From Candidatus Heimdallarchaeota archaeon (GTDB taxonomy: Archaea; Asgardarchaeota; Heimdallarchaeia; Heimdallarchaeales; Heimdallarchaeaceae), in NCBI GenBank assembly GCA_023136245.1, contig JAGLRO010000046.1:1-45554 (forward strand): 45,554 nt of DNA. Reading direction: 5' to 3'. The first letter of the stretch is position 1. Each line of letters starts with the position of its first letter. Shown here in pieces: positions 24,521-32,825 of this stretch. The notes under the pieces are model-generated. The model was not told the DNA's origin, ran no database searches, and was given only the letters and a program-made list of their open reading frames with translations. Made by a program: the position numbers and the translations under genes.

Positions 24521-24802
24521 TTAATAATCAAAATCTGTTATCTCGAGAAGAGTAATTATCTGTAGTAACATAGTTCGAGCATGAGCTGGACAATTTGGGT
24601 CCTGGGATATTTCATCAAGAATTTCTATCGCATTGTTTGCTCTAACTGCAAGGCTCAATTCAGGGTCAGGGTCAGGGTCTTTGATTATTTCAAGTGAGTT
24701 GGTTGCAGCTCGTCTTATATTACGTGGAACTGTAGTATCCTCACTTATTCTCTCTAATAATTGTATTGCTTCGTTTACTTGTTCGAGGGTCTCATCACTC
24801 AT
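24521..24802 (-). CDS. UPF0147 family protein
   Basis: A helical protein of about 93 residues of the archaeal UPF0147 family, with TTVPRNIRRAATNSLEIIKD, LAVRANNAIEILDEISQDPN and CPAHARTMLLQIITLLE. Its function is unknown. I placed the start at the ATG at 24802, which has an AGAGGTG just upstream and gives the usual family length. An ATG at 24907, overlapping the upstream epimerase by 17 bases, would add 35 residues. A short tandem repeat of GGGTCA units encodes a DPDPDP run. It is convergent with the GlmU-like gene. Confidence 0.83.
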   Translation of the reverse strand: MSDETLEQVNEAIQLLERISEDTTVPRNIRRAATNSLEIIKDPDPDPELSLAVRANNAIEILDEISQDPNCPAHARTMLLQIITLLEITDFDY

Positions 24803-24890
24803 ATTAACACCTCTACCAGAAGTTATATCCAGTATCTTCACTACATCTTCGTTTTTTAATGCTTTCGGTAATATATTAAAATCAAGAGTT

Positions 24891-25841
24891 TTATGGATAT
24901 TTTTCATTTAACCATTCTGAATATATTCTAATACCTTCACGAATTGTTGTTTTTGGTTCCCATCCAATAGAAAGAAGCTTGGAAATATCTACTGAAGTAA
25001 AGACTACATCTCCTTTCCATCCTCTCTTTCCACCAGTAAAAGAATATCTTACATCATCATAACCTAATGCTGTTACAAGTTCATCAGCGATTTCTGTAAC
25101 TGAAATTGTTTCATAAGAACTTACATTATAAACAGTATGACCAGCTCTTATCTTTTTTAAAATATGATTGAATACTTCAATGGTATCTTCAATATAGAGA
25201 TATGTTTTAGTTTGTTTACCATCACCCAAAATCTCTAATTTTGAGGAATCTTTTCTCAATTTATGGAAAAAATCAAACATAACACCATGTGTAGCTCTTG
25301 GACCGAAAATATTTCCCAATCGCAAAGAAACAATTTTCAAATTATAGAGAGATGCATAGCTATAACAATACATTTCCGAAGCAGCTTTTGCTGCTCCATA
25401 ATTACTAATAGGATTCAGTGGATGAGATTCTGGAGTTGGAAAAACATCTGTTTCTCCATAAACGGTACCAACTGAACTAGCAAAAATCATTTCAGGAATA
25501 TCCTTAATTCTCATTAATTCCAAAATATTTAAGGTACCATTTACATTAACATCAAAATCAAAACGGGGTTCACTTACGCTTACCTTAACATCAGGTTGTG
25601 CTGCTAAGTGAAATATTAGATCAAAATCCGAAGAAAGAGAGTTTAATTTCTCAATATCCCGAATATCATATTTAAAGAATCGAGCAGATTCACAATCTAG
25701 ATGTTGTTTAAGATATTCTAAACTTGTATTTGCTGAAAGATCATCAACTACCTCAACATAATGACCTTCTTTAATAAGGGAATCAACCAAATGAGAACCA
25801 ATAAACCCACATCCTCCAGTAACAAGAATTCTCTTTGACAT
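24891..25841 (-). CDS. NAD-dependent sugar-nucleotide epimerase/dehydratase
   Basis: A 316-residue extended short-chain dehydrogenase with NAD-binding VTGGCGFIGSHLVD, the FHLAAQPDV strand, the catalytic Ser/Thr in ASSVGTVYG and YxxxK in YGAAKAASE. The C-terminal substrate domain includes SLRLGNIFGPR and TKTYLYIEDT. It resembles UDP-glucose/UDP-GlcNAc 4-epimerases and related dehydratases, and its place beside the UDP-GlcNAc cluster suggests a role in making sugars for glycosylation. The exact sugar is not readable. Confidence 0.85.
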   Translation of the reverse strand: MSKRILVTGGCGFIGSHLVDSLIKEGHYVEVVDDLSANTSLEYLKQHLDCESARFFKYDIRDIEKLNSLSSDFDLIFHLAAQPDVKVSVSEPRFDFDVNVNGTLNILELMRIKDIPEMIFASSVGTVYGETDVFPTPESHPLNPISNYGAAKAASEMYCYSYASLYNLKIVSLRLGNIFGPRATHGVMFDFFHKLRKDSSKLEILGDGKQTKTYLYIEDTIEVFNHILKKIRAGHTVYNVSSYETISVTEIADELVTALGYDDVRYSFTGGKRGWKGDVVFTSVDISKLLSIGWEPKTTIREGIRIYSEWLNEKYP

Positions 25842-25860
25842 AATTTAATCCTCTCGCATT

Positions 25861-27126
25861 TTAATCAATGACTTTAGCAAAATTCTCTAGTTCACCAAGG
25901 AATATCTCAATTTCTTCCATAGTGTTATAAATGTAAAGAGAAGCTCTCACTACACCTTCTCCTTTTCTTGGATTAATGCCTATTTGATATTGAAAAGGAT
26001 GAACACACATATTACCTCCTCTCATCAAGATTTTGTGTTGAGGAAGCAATTCATTGAAGTATTCTACCACGTCATTATGGTTCACAGAATCTGATTTAGG
26101 TCGAAAAGACACAAGTGCAGTTCTTTGTTTATAATCCATTGGTCCCATTATTTCAAATTTATCTAACTCTAGAACACCCTCCAAAAGCTTTCGTGAAAAT
26201 TTCTGTTCAAGATTGTGAATGTTATCCATTCCTATTTTTTCAAGATAGTCTACTGCTGCACCTGCTCCTAATATACCGCCATAATTCTGTAATCCTGCTT
26301 CAAATTTATGTGGGGGTGGTAAATATTTTGGTGTTATCTTGTTATTTTCATAAACTACATCTTCAATAACATCTCCACCAACAAGGAACATATCTAGTTC
26401 TTCAAGCAGTTCATATTTTCCATAAAGCACTCCAATTCCTGTAGGACCAACTGCCTTGTGAATACTTATAACACTAAAATCGACATCAATAGCTCTGACA
26501 TCTAATTTCTGATGGGGAGCAAATTGAGCATCATCTGAGATAACTAATGCATCATGTTCATGCGATATTCTTACAACTTCTTCTAGTGGAGCAACAGATC
26601 CAGTGAGATTCGAAGCATGAACAAAAGAAACTATTTTTGTCTTATCATCAATTTTTTCTTCAAAATCCGCAGGATCAAAAGTACCATCTTCTTTGGCTTC
26701 CACAAGTCTTAATTCACTACCTGTTTCTGTACATCTTTTATAAAATGGAAGCATTCCACTGTGATGTTCCAATGTTGTTGTTACAACATTTTCGTCCTTA
26801 GTTAAAGGGATTGTTGCCGCAATTATATTAAGACCCTCAGTTGCATTTCTTGTCCATATAATTTCATTTGGGCTTTCAGCATTGATAAAAGATGTTACTT
26901 TTTGCCTCGCTTGTTCTGTTAGTAAACTAGTCTCAGCTCCCAAAGAGTGAGTAGATCTACCAGCACCACCGCATGCTCCAAGATATTTGTAGTAATACTC
27001 CATAGCTTCCCAAACTTGAATTGGTTTTAATGCCATGCAAGCAGAATCAAAATAAATTAAGCTTTTGCCTTCATAAAGTTGATTTAGGACTGGAAAATCC
27101 TTTCTAATTCGCGACCATACAACCAT
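25861..27126 (-). CDS. sufS: Cysteine desulfurase (SufS-type, class V aminotransferase)
   Basis: A 421-residue PLP enzyme that takes sulfur from cysteine for Fe-S clusters or thiolation. The PLP lysine is in ISIHKAVGPTGIG, the pyridine-ring Asp in VISDDAQFAPHQ, and the N-terminal YFDSACMALKPIQVW is family-like. The persulfide cysteine is likely in RGGNMCVHPFQ, which aligns with the short SufS loop RxGHHCAQP. A small Cys-containing gene lies 24 bases upstream on the same strand and the two are probably co-transcribed. The ARTAHSL-like ATG/SAG region (GACGGAGRSTHSLGA) carries an extra cysteine. Confidence 0.9.
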   Translation of the reverse strand: MVVWSRIRKDFPVLNQLYEGKSLIYFDSACMALKPIQVWEAMEYYYKYLGACGGAGRSTHSLGAETSLLTEQARQKVTSFINAESPNEIIWTRNATEGLNIIAATIPLTKDENVVTTTLEHHSGMLPFYKRCTETGSELRLVEAKEDGTFDPADFEEKIDDKTKIVSFVHASNLTGSVAPLEEVVRISHEHDALVISDDAQFAPHQKLDVRAIDVDFSVISIHKAVGPTGIGVLYGKYELLEELDMFLVGGDVIEDVVYENNKITPKYLPPPHKFEAGLQNYGGILGAGAAVDYLEKIGMDNIHNLEQKFSRKLLEGVLELDKFEIMGPMDYKQRTALVSFRPKSDSVNHNDVVEYFNELLPQHKILMRGGNMCVHPFQYQIGINPRKGEGVVRASLYIYNTMEEIEIFLGELENFAKVID

Positions 27127-27150
27127 TCTTTCACCTTCAAATTCTCCATT

Positions 27151-27384
27151 TCAATTTTCAGTAAGTAAGTTCCACACAAAACCTTTGGATGTCCATTCCC
27201 TTTCAAGAACACCTTTATCAACTAATTCTTTTCCTGCCAATATCACATCTCCTCCTGATGAACATCCTACACATAAATCAGGAAATAAATCTGTCATAGC
27301 TAAAATTTCTTTTGTAGTAGCAGGATTCTTCTTTTCTAGAATTGCTAATATGCATTCTGTGCTACGCTTTCTGAAATCGCTCAT
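27151..27384 (-). CDS. Small winged-helix-like protein with CxxC, next to cysteine desulfurase
   Basis: A 77-residue protein with helix-turn-helix-like character (ILAILEKKNPATTKEILAMT, LAGKELVDKGVLEREW) and one CVGCSSGG motif in the middle, plus a cysteine at position 11. I do not recognise a family. It begins the run that continues with the cysteine desulfurase 24 bases later. It could be a thiol- or Fe-S-sensing regulator, or a sulfur-relay partner; both are guesses from position and the CxxC. Confidence 0.6.
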   Translation of the reverse strand: MSDFRKRSTECILAILEKKNPATTKEILAMTDLFPDLCVGCSSGGDVILAGKELVDKGVLEREWTSKGFVWNLLTEN

Positions 27385-27444
27385 AATATCAAGTAATTAG
27401 TTAATACCAGTAATTTAAATTATTCTACTCTTTATCGAATTTTC

Positions 27445-28377
27445 TTATTGTGTCGAAAAAAAGTCAGATAGTGATTTTTGTCCCTTCATCTTTAAAGGTG
27501 TTGAAGAAAAGGAGAGTAGATGACCTATCATTTTTGTGAGATTAGTGACATAATAACTATTGTTTCTTTTTGAAACTAATAATTTCCCTTTGATTCCAAT
27601 TATCTCACCTGTTACTTGTTGAGTTTTTTCAACATCGTTTATTATAGGGTTCACAGTTAATTCAGTAATCTTACCATAATATGAAGAAAGTGCAGTTTCT
27701 TGATGTAAGATTTCTGAATCACTCGATTGATAAGATCTACTATTAATAAATTCTATAACTTTCTGTGTTAAATTACGGAATATTGGTAGTGATTGAGTTA
27801 TATCATAGTTTATTTTTCTAGCTTTCTGTGTTTTTCGAATTGCTTGAGGTATTTGCAATGCTGTGGAAATTTCTTTTTCCAGTTTTCTTGCAGTAAAACC
27901 ATTGTCTGCTCTAAAAACCTCCACTGCTAAGTCAGCTCCTTGGTTTATCCATCTTTTCATAGGATTAAACGAAACACCTACTTTTATATCATTAGCAATT
28001 AGAGCAAGATAAACTGAACAAGGATGTGATTTACAATATTCATAAGCTTCTGTATGTTCTGCACAATTTCCAAAAGGTTTTGACGCATCACAGAATAGAA
28101 AGCACTTTTCAAAATCTTTTTGTTCACATGTAAAACATCTTACATATTGCTCTGATGTAATATTAGTACACAAGTGATATTTTTTCTTATTAATTGAATG
28201 ACCAATACACATTTTTTCATTCAAAATTCGAACATTGAATGAATGTCCTGAATAAAGAGGTTTTCTATATACTTCATCAGGATTTTCATCCAAATTGCGA
28301 AGAAAAAGGAATACATGGGGGGGTGTATCTGGATCCCATTTCACAGCAATCAAATGTTCGTTCAAAATAATCTCCAT
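27445..28377 (-). CDS. DUF2797 family protein with C-terminal PIP box
   Basis: A 310-residue protein. The N-terminal half has a Cys-rich zinc-like region (CIGHS, HLCTN, CFTCEQKDFEKC, CAEHTEAYEYC). The segment HPCSVYLALIANDIKVGVSF, then NPMKRWINQGAD, resembles the core of GIY-YIG nuclease-like folds and marks it as DUF2797. Residues 300-307 read QKSLSDFF, a canonical PCNA-interacting peptide (Q-x-x-hydrophobic-x-x-aromatic-aromatic) three residues from the end. The uracil-DNA glycosylase at 35287 ends with the same eight residues. So this uncharacterised protein likely works on DNA while held by PCNA. FAU-1 lies just upstream, 7 bases away. Confidence 0.8.
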   Translation of the reverse strand: MEIILNEHLIAVKWDPDTPPHVFLFLRNLDENPDEVYRKPLYSGHSFNVRILNEKMCIGHSINKKKYHLCTNITSEQYVRCFTCEQKDFEKCFLFCDASKPFGNCAEHTEAYEYCKSHPCSVYLALIANDIKVGVSFNPMKRWINQGADLAVEVFRADNGFTARKLEKEISTALQIPQAIRKTQKARKINYDITQSLPIFRNLTQKVIEFINSRSYQSSDSEILHQETALSSYYGKITELTVNPIINDVEKTQQVTGEIIGIKGKLLVSKRNNSYYVTNLTKMIGHLLSFSSTPLKMKGQKSLSDFFSTQ

Positions 28378-28384
28378 AAATACA

Positions 28385-29821
28385 TTAATCTGAAAGAAGA
28401 ATGATGTGTTCTTCTCCCTTGTTTAGTTTCTTTTTACATTGTTCATATAGAGAATAAATCTTTTCTTTAAGCTTTGAAGAAATTATCCCTTTGTTTACTA
28501 AATCATCTATTATACCTGCATCCATCGTTTGGATTTCATCATTTTTCTTCAAGAGCATCAATCCTAAATCTATGTATCTCAGTTTTCCACCATTGCAGAG
28601 TTCAATTGGAGTTATAATTTTGATTATTTCACCTATGATTTCTTTTTCTCTTGATAATTTGCTATGAATTGTCCAACTACCTTCTTTTACGACTACAATG
28701 GATGTATCTCCTTGCTTGATTTCTTCATCTAACCCATAATGTACTCCACGAGAAGATCTGAAACTTCTTTTAATTACAAAATTTTCATCCACCCTGTTTA
28801 ATTGTCCAAGTATCCTCTGCTGAGGAGGTGAAGTTAAACGATATTCGTCGAGAGCTATTAGAGAATTTTCTGCAAAATCTTTCTCTAATATTAGTTGTTT
28901 CAGAACTTTTGCTAATTTTTCTCCATCTATTTCAGCAGACATACGTTCTGCGAATGTCGTTGTTAATTCTAACTCAGGAGAATAGGACATAAACCAATGA
29001 TACATTGGAATGGTATTTACTACAGTACTTCGAATAGTTGTCAATTTGTCTTTAGAATCTTTCACAAATAATACATGAGCTACAGTTTGTCCTGGTTGAA
29101 GAATACTTGGTCCATAAGATGATCCTGAAATAAGAAGATCCAATTCTTCTGCTCTTTGAACTAACTGATCAATGTCAGCTTGAATTACTTCTTGTGATGC
29201 CTTAGAGGCACTTGTTCTCATTATTAAACCATGATCACGCGGACGCAACTGTTTTCCTATCGAGAAAAGATTATCTCTATCTGTTTTTGGTAGTTTTCTT
29301 GAAACCCTAACAAAATTAGCATCTCTTTCTAGTATTACTGCTTGACCTGGGAAATGTATTACTGTTGAGCAAACAGGAAGTTGATCTTCAAAAATATTTA
29401 GTTGCTTTATTTGAACAACAATATTTTGACTTTTATGAAACTGGGATCCAAATAATATCGCATTAATATTTTCCCCTATATCTACAACTGAAAGATTTTT
29501 CTCATTATTTACATGCACAATTTTACCATTGTAAACTGCATGTAATTGAACAGGATGTTGAAGAATAATTGAATTTGGTAAATGTTTATGCAGAAGTTCT
29601 GTTATTGAGGATACATACTCTTCGTCCCCTTCTAATGAGATTCCATATCCACCCAAAATATCTTTAATCTCGATATCATAAGGATCGATTTTTTCTTCAA
29701 TTTTAAATAATCTAGATTGTTCTGATAACGTTTGAACAAGTGTATAATGTAAATTTTCTTTAATCAATTTTATAATAGGCACATCATAAATACTTCTAAC
29801 ACGGAAGGTTGGAGAAACCAT
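28385..29821 (-). CDS. fau-1: FAU-1 (RNase E/G-like AU-rich RNA-binding protein, DUF402)
   Basis: A 478-residue archaeal FAU-1. An N-terminal S1-like and RNase E/G-like region covers about residues 90-290 (VVDIGENINAILFG, HGLIMRTSASKAS, the signature of RNase E/G). A C-terminal DUF402 domain follows (FRSSRGVHYGLDEEIKQGDT, EGSWTIHSKLSREKEIIGEI, then YIDLGLML). It is known to bind AU-rich RNA and is implicated in rRNA processing in Pyrococcus relatives. It lies 7 bases upstream of the DUF2797 gene and reads away from tRNA-Ser. Confidence 0.88.
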   Translation of the reverse strand: MVSPTFRVRSIYDVPIIKLIKENLHYTLVQTLSEQSRLFKIEEKIDPYDIEIKDILGGYGISLEGDEEYVSSITELLHKHLPNSIILQHPVQLHAVYNGKIVHVNNEKNLSVVDIGENINAILFGSQFHKSQNIVVQIKQLNIFEDQLPVCSTVIHFPGQAVILERDANFVRVSRKLPKTDRDNLFSIGKQLRPRDHGLIMRTSASKASQEVIQADIDQLVQRAEELDLLISGSSYGPSILQPGQTVAHVLFVKDSKDKLTTIRSTVVNTIPMYHWFMSYSPELELTTTFAERMSAEIDGEKLAKVLKQLILEKDFAENSLIALDEYRLTSPPQQRILGQLNRVDENFVIKRSFRSSRGVHYGLDEEIKQGDTSIVVVKEGSWTIHSKLSREKEIIGEIIKIITPIELCNGGKLRYIDLGLMLLKKNDEIQTMDAGIIDDLVNKGIISSKLKEKIYSLYEQCKKKLNKGEEHIILLSD

Positions 29822-29913
29822 TACATACTCACCTTAAAGCAATTTAGAACAGCAATGAATAAAAAGTTAATGAAACAAAAGCGCAACAAATTACTAAAGG
29901 TTTGATAAAATTA

Positions 29914-29996
29914 TGGAGCCAGGACGGGGATTTGAACCCCGGAGGCGAATGCCAGTGGTTTTCGAGACCACCACCTTACCGCTTGGTTATCCTGGC
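29914..29996 (-). tRNA. tRNA-Ser(CGA), no intron, CCA encoded, U73
   Basis: The acceptor GCCAGGA pairs with TCCTGGC, the anticodon stem GTGGT/ACCAC encloses CTCGAAA (anticodon CGA), the variable arm GGC..GCC is of type II, and the T arm is CGGGG TTCAAAT CCCCG. CCA is genomic at 29914-29916. The discriminator base before it is T, whereas serine tRNAs normally have G73. Confidence 0.93.
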
Positions 29997-30066
29997 ATTA
30001 GAGCACGTTTAAAGAAGAAGAGGAAAGAATAAAAATACTTCGTTTAAAGAAGACAGAAATTAGATA

Positions 30067-30669
30067 TTAAAGTCTAATGAATTTTCTACTACCACAATTG
30101 GGACATCCTTTTGTTAAACATTCTGAACAGTAGAAATTACCACATTTCGAACATTTTGAGGAAGCATGTTTTTCACAACTCATACATTTCTTCAGAGCAA
30201 ATCGTCGTCGTAATTTATTGGCTACATAAATAAGTCCTATTGTCCCTCCTATACCAGCTATTACTTCCAAAGCTATAAGAAAGCCTTTTCCAATTGGTCC
30301 TCTTTGGGGTGTAGAGTCCTTGATTAGTTTGACAATTGTAGTGTTGAAATATTCTATGAAACTGACAGTAGTTTCATTTTCTTGTACATACCAAGATATA
30401 AGTGGTTTAGTTTCACCAATTTTCATCCCGATTAATTCTTCTATGAAGTTTACATTTATGATATTTTCATTTACGGTAACACGAAAAGGAGCATCTGTTG
30501 TATAGCTAAAAGAAAATTCATTATTAATATAACGAACAAATGCTACATCTACAACATCATCGTATTCGATACCATGAATATTGTCATAAGCTCTTGCACT
30601 GAACTGCGAATTCAGTATTAGTAGAGATAGAACATATAGAATGGTGAGATAGCGAAATATCTTGTTCAT
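30067..30669 (-). CDS. Membrane protein: FKBP-like extracytoplasmic domain, one TM helix, cytosolic Cys8 zinc module
   Basis: A 200-residue protein. A signal peptide (about 1-27) leads to an extracytoplasmic domain (about 35-120). There DDVVDVAFVRYINNEFSF, PFRVTVNENIINVNFIEELI and GMKIGETKPL resemble an FKBP/SlyD-type peptidyl-prolyl isomerase core. One transmembrane helix (about 126-151) is followed by RRR, which puts the C terminus inside. The tail has eight cysteines (162, 165, 173, 176, 181, 184, 189, 192) spaced CX2CX7CX2CX4CX2CX4CX2C, fit for two zinc ions. The next gene upstream has the same plan. Function is unknown; the isomerase activity is only inferred. Confidence 0.7.
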   Translation of the reverse strand: MNKIFRYLTILYVLSLLILNSQFSARAYDNIHGIEYDDVVDVAFVRYINNEFSFSYTTDAPFRVTVNENIINVNFIEELIGMKIGETKPLISWYVQENETTVSFIEYFNTTIVKLIKDSTPQRGPIGKGFLIALEVIAGIGGTIGLIYVANKLRRRFALKKCMSCEKHASSKCSKCGNFYCSECLTKGCPNCGSRKFIRL

Positions 30670-30726
30670 CGAAAGAATGAAATTATGGAAACTTAAAAGA
30701 ATTTCGAAGAAGGATAGATACTAATC

Positions 30727-31380
30727 TTATTTGAAACGGATTAAGGTCCGGCTTTTACAGTAAGGACATCCATTTGAGTAGCATCTCTCACAAAAGACTC
30801 TACCGCATTTTTTGCAAGTTCCAATAGCTATGGTTTTACAGACAGCACATTTCTTTCCCAAAATACGAGGATAAAGACGATAACCACCGTAACCAATTAA
30901 ACCAGCTGCTGCAATTGATACAAGAGCTATACTTATTCTGATAAAAATATAACCAAAAGAACCAGGAGGAGGTCCACCTGTAGGGATATCAGTAATATGA
31001 TAACCATTTATCTCATAAATTTTGAGATTATTAAAATAGAGTGTCAATCCTGATAAATAGCCATATGATGGATCAGATGGTTGGAATCCTTGATCTGGGG
31101 TTATTATTGCATTTTTTACAGTGCCGAGTTCCATTCCTAGAAGTTCATAATATAATCCAGGAGGGTTGATATTTTCTGGAGTTACTTGATATTTAGCTAG
31201 ATTAGATTCAGTTTTAACATCTATAACTGTTTCATTGGCAACCAAAGTGTAACCATAACCGACCAAATCTGAATCATAAACAATAGGTAAAGCAGCAGAA
31301 CAATGATTGTTCGGAGTACCAGCTATTATAGTAGATAGTGGGAGGATTATTAGAAGAAACAATAGAATCCGTTTCATCAT
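30727..31380 (-). CDS. Paralogous membrane protein: FKBP-like domain, TM helix, cytosolic Cys8 zinc module
   Basis: A 217-residue protein beginning MMKRILLFLLIILPLSTIIA, a signal peptide. The outer domain shows LVGYGYTLVANETVIDVKTE, YYELLGMELGTVKNAIITPD, QGFQPSDPSYG and LYFNNLKIYEI, a good FKBP-type pattern. A transmembrane helix near IRISIALVSIAAAGLIGYGG is followed by a basic stretch and eight cysteines (CAVC, CKKC, CERC, CPYC) with exactly the spacing of its neighbour at 30067. The two C-terminal modules are clearly paralogous, while the outer domains have diverged. I used the ATG at 31380; a longer frame starts in AT-rich DNA. The gap to the neighbour is 57 bases, so one operon is likely. 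Confidence 0.7.
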   Translation of the reverse strand: MMKRILLFLLIILPLSTIIAGTPNNHCSAALPIVYDSDLVGYGYTLVANETVIDVKTESNLAKYQVTPENINPPGLYYELLGMELGTVKNAIITPDQGFQPSDPSYGYLSGLTLYFNNLKIYEINGYHITDIPTGGPPPGSFGYIFIRISIALVSIAAAGLIGYGGYRLYPRILGKKCAVCKTIAIGTCKKCGRVFCERCYSNGCPYCKSRTLIRFK

Positions 31381-31519
31381 CAGATAAAAAACTACTGATA
31401 ATAAAAATATATCGAAAAAAGTTATGAACATATTTGAAATATAAGATTATTAAAGTTGTATGAAATACCGACATATTTAAAAAAAAATCACACAGAAAGG
31501 AAACGAAAAACAAACTCAT

Positions 31520-31627
31520 GGGGCAGTAGTTTAGCTCGGCCGATGATCGTGGACTGTCAAACGAGTAACTGTCAGTTACGAGTGCTGAACTCCATGGACC
31601 CGGGTTCAAATCCCGGCTGCCTCGCCA
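31520..31627 (+). tRNA. tRNA-Asp(GTC) with 30-base intron, CCA encoded
   Basis: The acceptor GGGGCAG pairs with CTGCCTC (one G-T). The anticodon stem GTGGA/TCCAT holds loop CTGTCA..C with anticodon GTC at 31556-31558. The intron 31560-31589 sits at the 37/38 site and contains a perfect hairpin GTAACTG/CAGTTAC. The T arm is CCGGG TTCAAAT CCCGG. The discriminator G is at 31624 and CCA at 31625-31627. A TATA-like ACATATTTAA lies about 40 bases upstream (31471-31480). Confidence 0.92.
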
Positions 31628-31685
31628 TCTTTCTAAAGAATACTAATTATAAAAAATTAAAAACTATAAAGATTGGTTTTCTTTG

Positions 31686-32255
31686 TTATTCAGAGCCTAC
31701 CGCTACTCTCTTCTTCTCAACTGCTTTCATCAATTCCTTTGAAAAGGTCCTAAATGCTTCTTCAACTTTTTCTCCTGTTTTAGCTGATGTAATAAAGAAT
31801 GAATCTTCTTGAATACCCAATTCCTTAATTATTGCTTTAGTGCTCTCATCAGCGACAGCTACTTGTTCTTTAAGATCAGCTTTATTACCAATTAGGAAAT
31901 AAATGACATCTTCTTCAACACCATCTAGACCTCTTTTCCATTCTTTTATTGATGAGAGTGTATTATTACGTGTCAAATCGAAAACAAGAAAACATCCACG
32001 AGCACCACGATAGAATTTTTCTCTAACTGAAGCGAATCTTTCTTGTCCACCAATATCACTAATTAGAAACAAAACTTCATCTTTATCAACAAAAAGTTGT
32101 TTACTTAAAATGTCAACACCGATTGTCATAAGATATGAGGCTTGGAATCGGTTATGTACAAACCTCGTAATTAATGAACTTTTACCAACACCTGGATCCC
32201 CTAGAAGAACAATTTTGAATATATACTTTTTACCTTGAACCTCTTCTTCTGCCAT
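31686..32255 (-). CDS. Ras/Rab-type small GTPase
   Basis: A small GTPase of about 189 residues with all G motifs: G1 GDPGVGKSS, the switch-I Thr in YLMTIGVD, G3 DIGGQERF (with the catalytic Gln), G4 NKAD and G5 TSAKTG. The order, FRGARG-like YRGARGCFLVFDLTRN and the length are those of the eukaryotic Rab/Ras group, abundant in Asgard archaea. No C-terminal cysteine or CAAX prenylation motif is present (the tail is KKRVAVGSE), so membrane attachment would need another route. I prefer the ATG at 32255, which follows GGGG by about 9 bases; ATGs at 32276 and 32291 are alternatives. Confidence 0.92.
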   Translation of the reverse strand: MAEEEVQGKKYIFKIVLLGDPGVGKSSLITRFVHNRFQASYLMTIGVDILSKQLFVDKDEVLFLISDIGGQERFASVREKFYRGARGCFLVFDLTRNNTLSSIKEWKRGLDGVEEDVIYFLIGNKADLKEQVAVADESTKAIIKELGIQEDSFFITSAKTGEKVEEAFRTFSKELMKAVEKKRVAVGSE

Positions 32256-32327
32256 GCTTTTTCCCCTTTTAGTCATACCTTTCTCTTTCATTATTAATCT
32301 TGTGCTTATTTTTGATTAAAGTTAACC

Positions 32328-32732
32328 TTAATGTTTGAATTTCTCCATTAATTCTCTAGCAATTTCATCCTTAAGTTCAGATTGTGGAGGAAATTTGATA
32401 ATATTGTCTTCCGGAAATCTTGGTATGATATGAAAATGGATGTGGTTAATAATTTGTCCAGCATCTTTTTCATTACTCTGTAGAATATTTATTCCTGTTG
32501 CCCCAGTGACTTCTTTCATCCGTTTCGCTATCATGGGTAACTTATTCAATAGAATCATCTCTGCTTCTGGTACATTATAGATTGTTTCATAATGTTTCTT
32601 TGGAATCAAAAGACAATGTCCTTTTGATACTGGAAATATGTCTAGAAAGACTTTGATTTCCTCATCCTCATATAGAGAATAACTAGGGATTTCTCTTTTG
32701 ACTATTTTGCAAAAAAGACATTCATCATCCAA
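32328..32732 (-). CDS. HIT-family nucleotide hydrolase/transferase
   Basis: A 134-residue histidine-triad protein. It begins CLFCKIVKREIPSYSLYEDE and has the active-site motif HIHFHIIPR near residue 97. HIT proteins of this branch hydrolyse purine nucleoside phosphoramidates or dinucleotides, and the two N-terminal cysteines (CLFC) may bind zinc, as in many family members. It lies just upstream of the small GTPase on the same strand, with a gap of about 70 bases; a functional tie is not shown. Confidence 0.9.
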   Translation of the reverse strand: MDDECLFCKIVKREIPSYSLYEDEEIKVFLDIFPVSKGHCLLIPKKHYETIYNVPEAEMILLNKLPMIAKRMKEVTGATGINILQSNEKDAGQIINHIHFHIIPRFPEDNIIKFPPQSELKDEIARELMEKFKH

Positions 32733-32825
32733 ATTCCATCATACTCTTTTCTTTTCCCTGCTCTTACATTAATACTTTTTCAATCTTTTGTATCCTATAT
32801 CTTGAAACTGCTTTTCAATAGAATG

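Noticed and set aside
24659-24681. Telomere-like tandem GGGTCA repeat
   Set aside because: It is three units inside the UPF0147 coding frame and simply encodes a Asp-Pro run.
31274-31609. Minus-strand frame crossing tRNA-Asp
   Set aside because: It spans the tRNA gene and has no protein-like signature.
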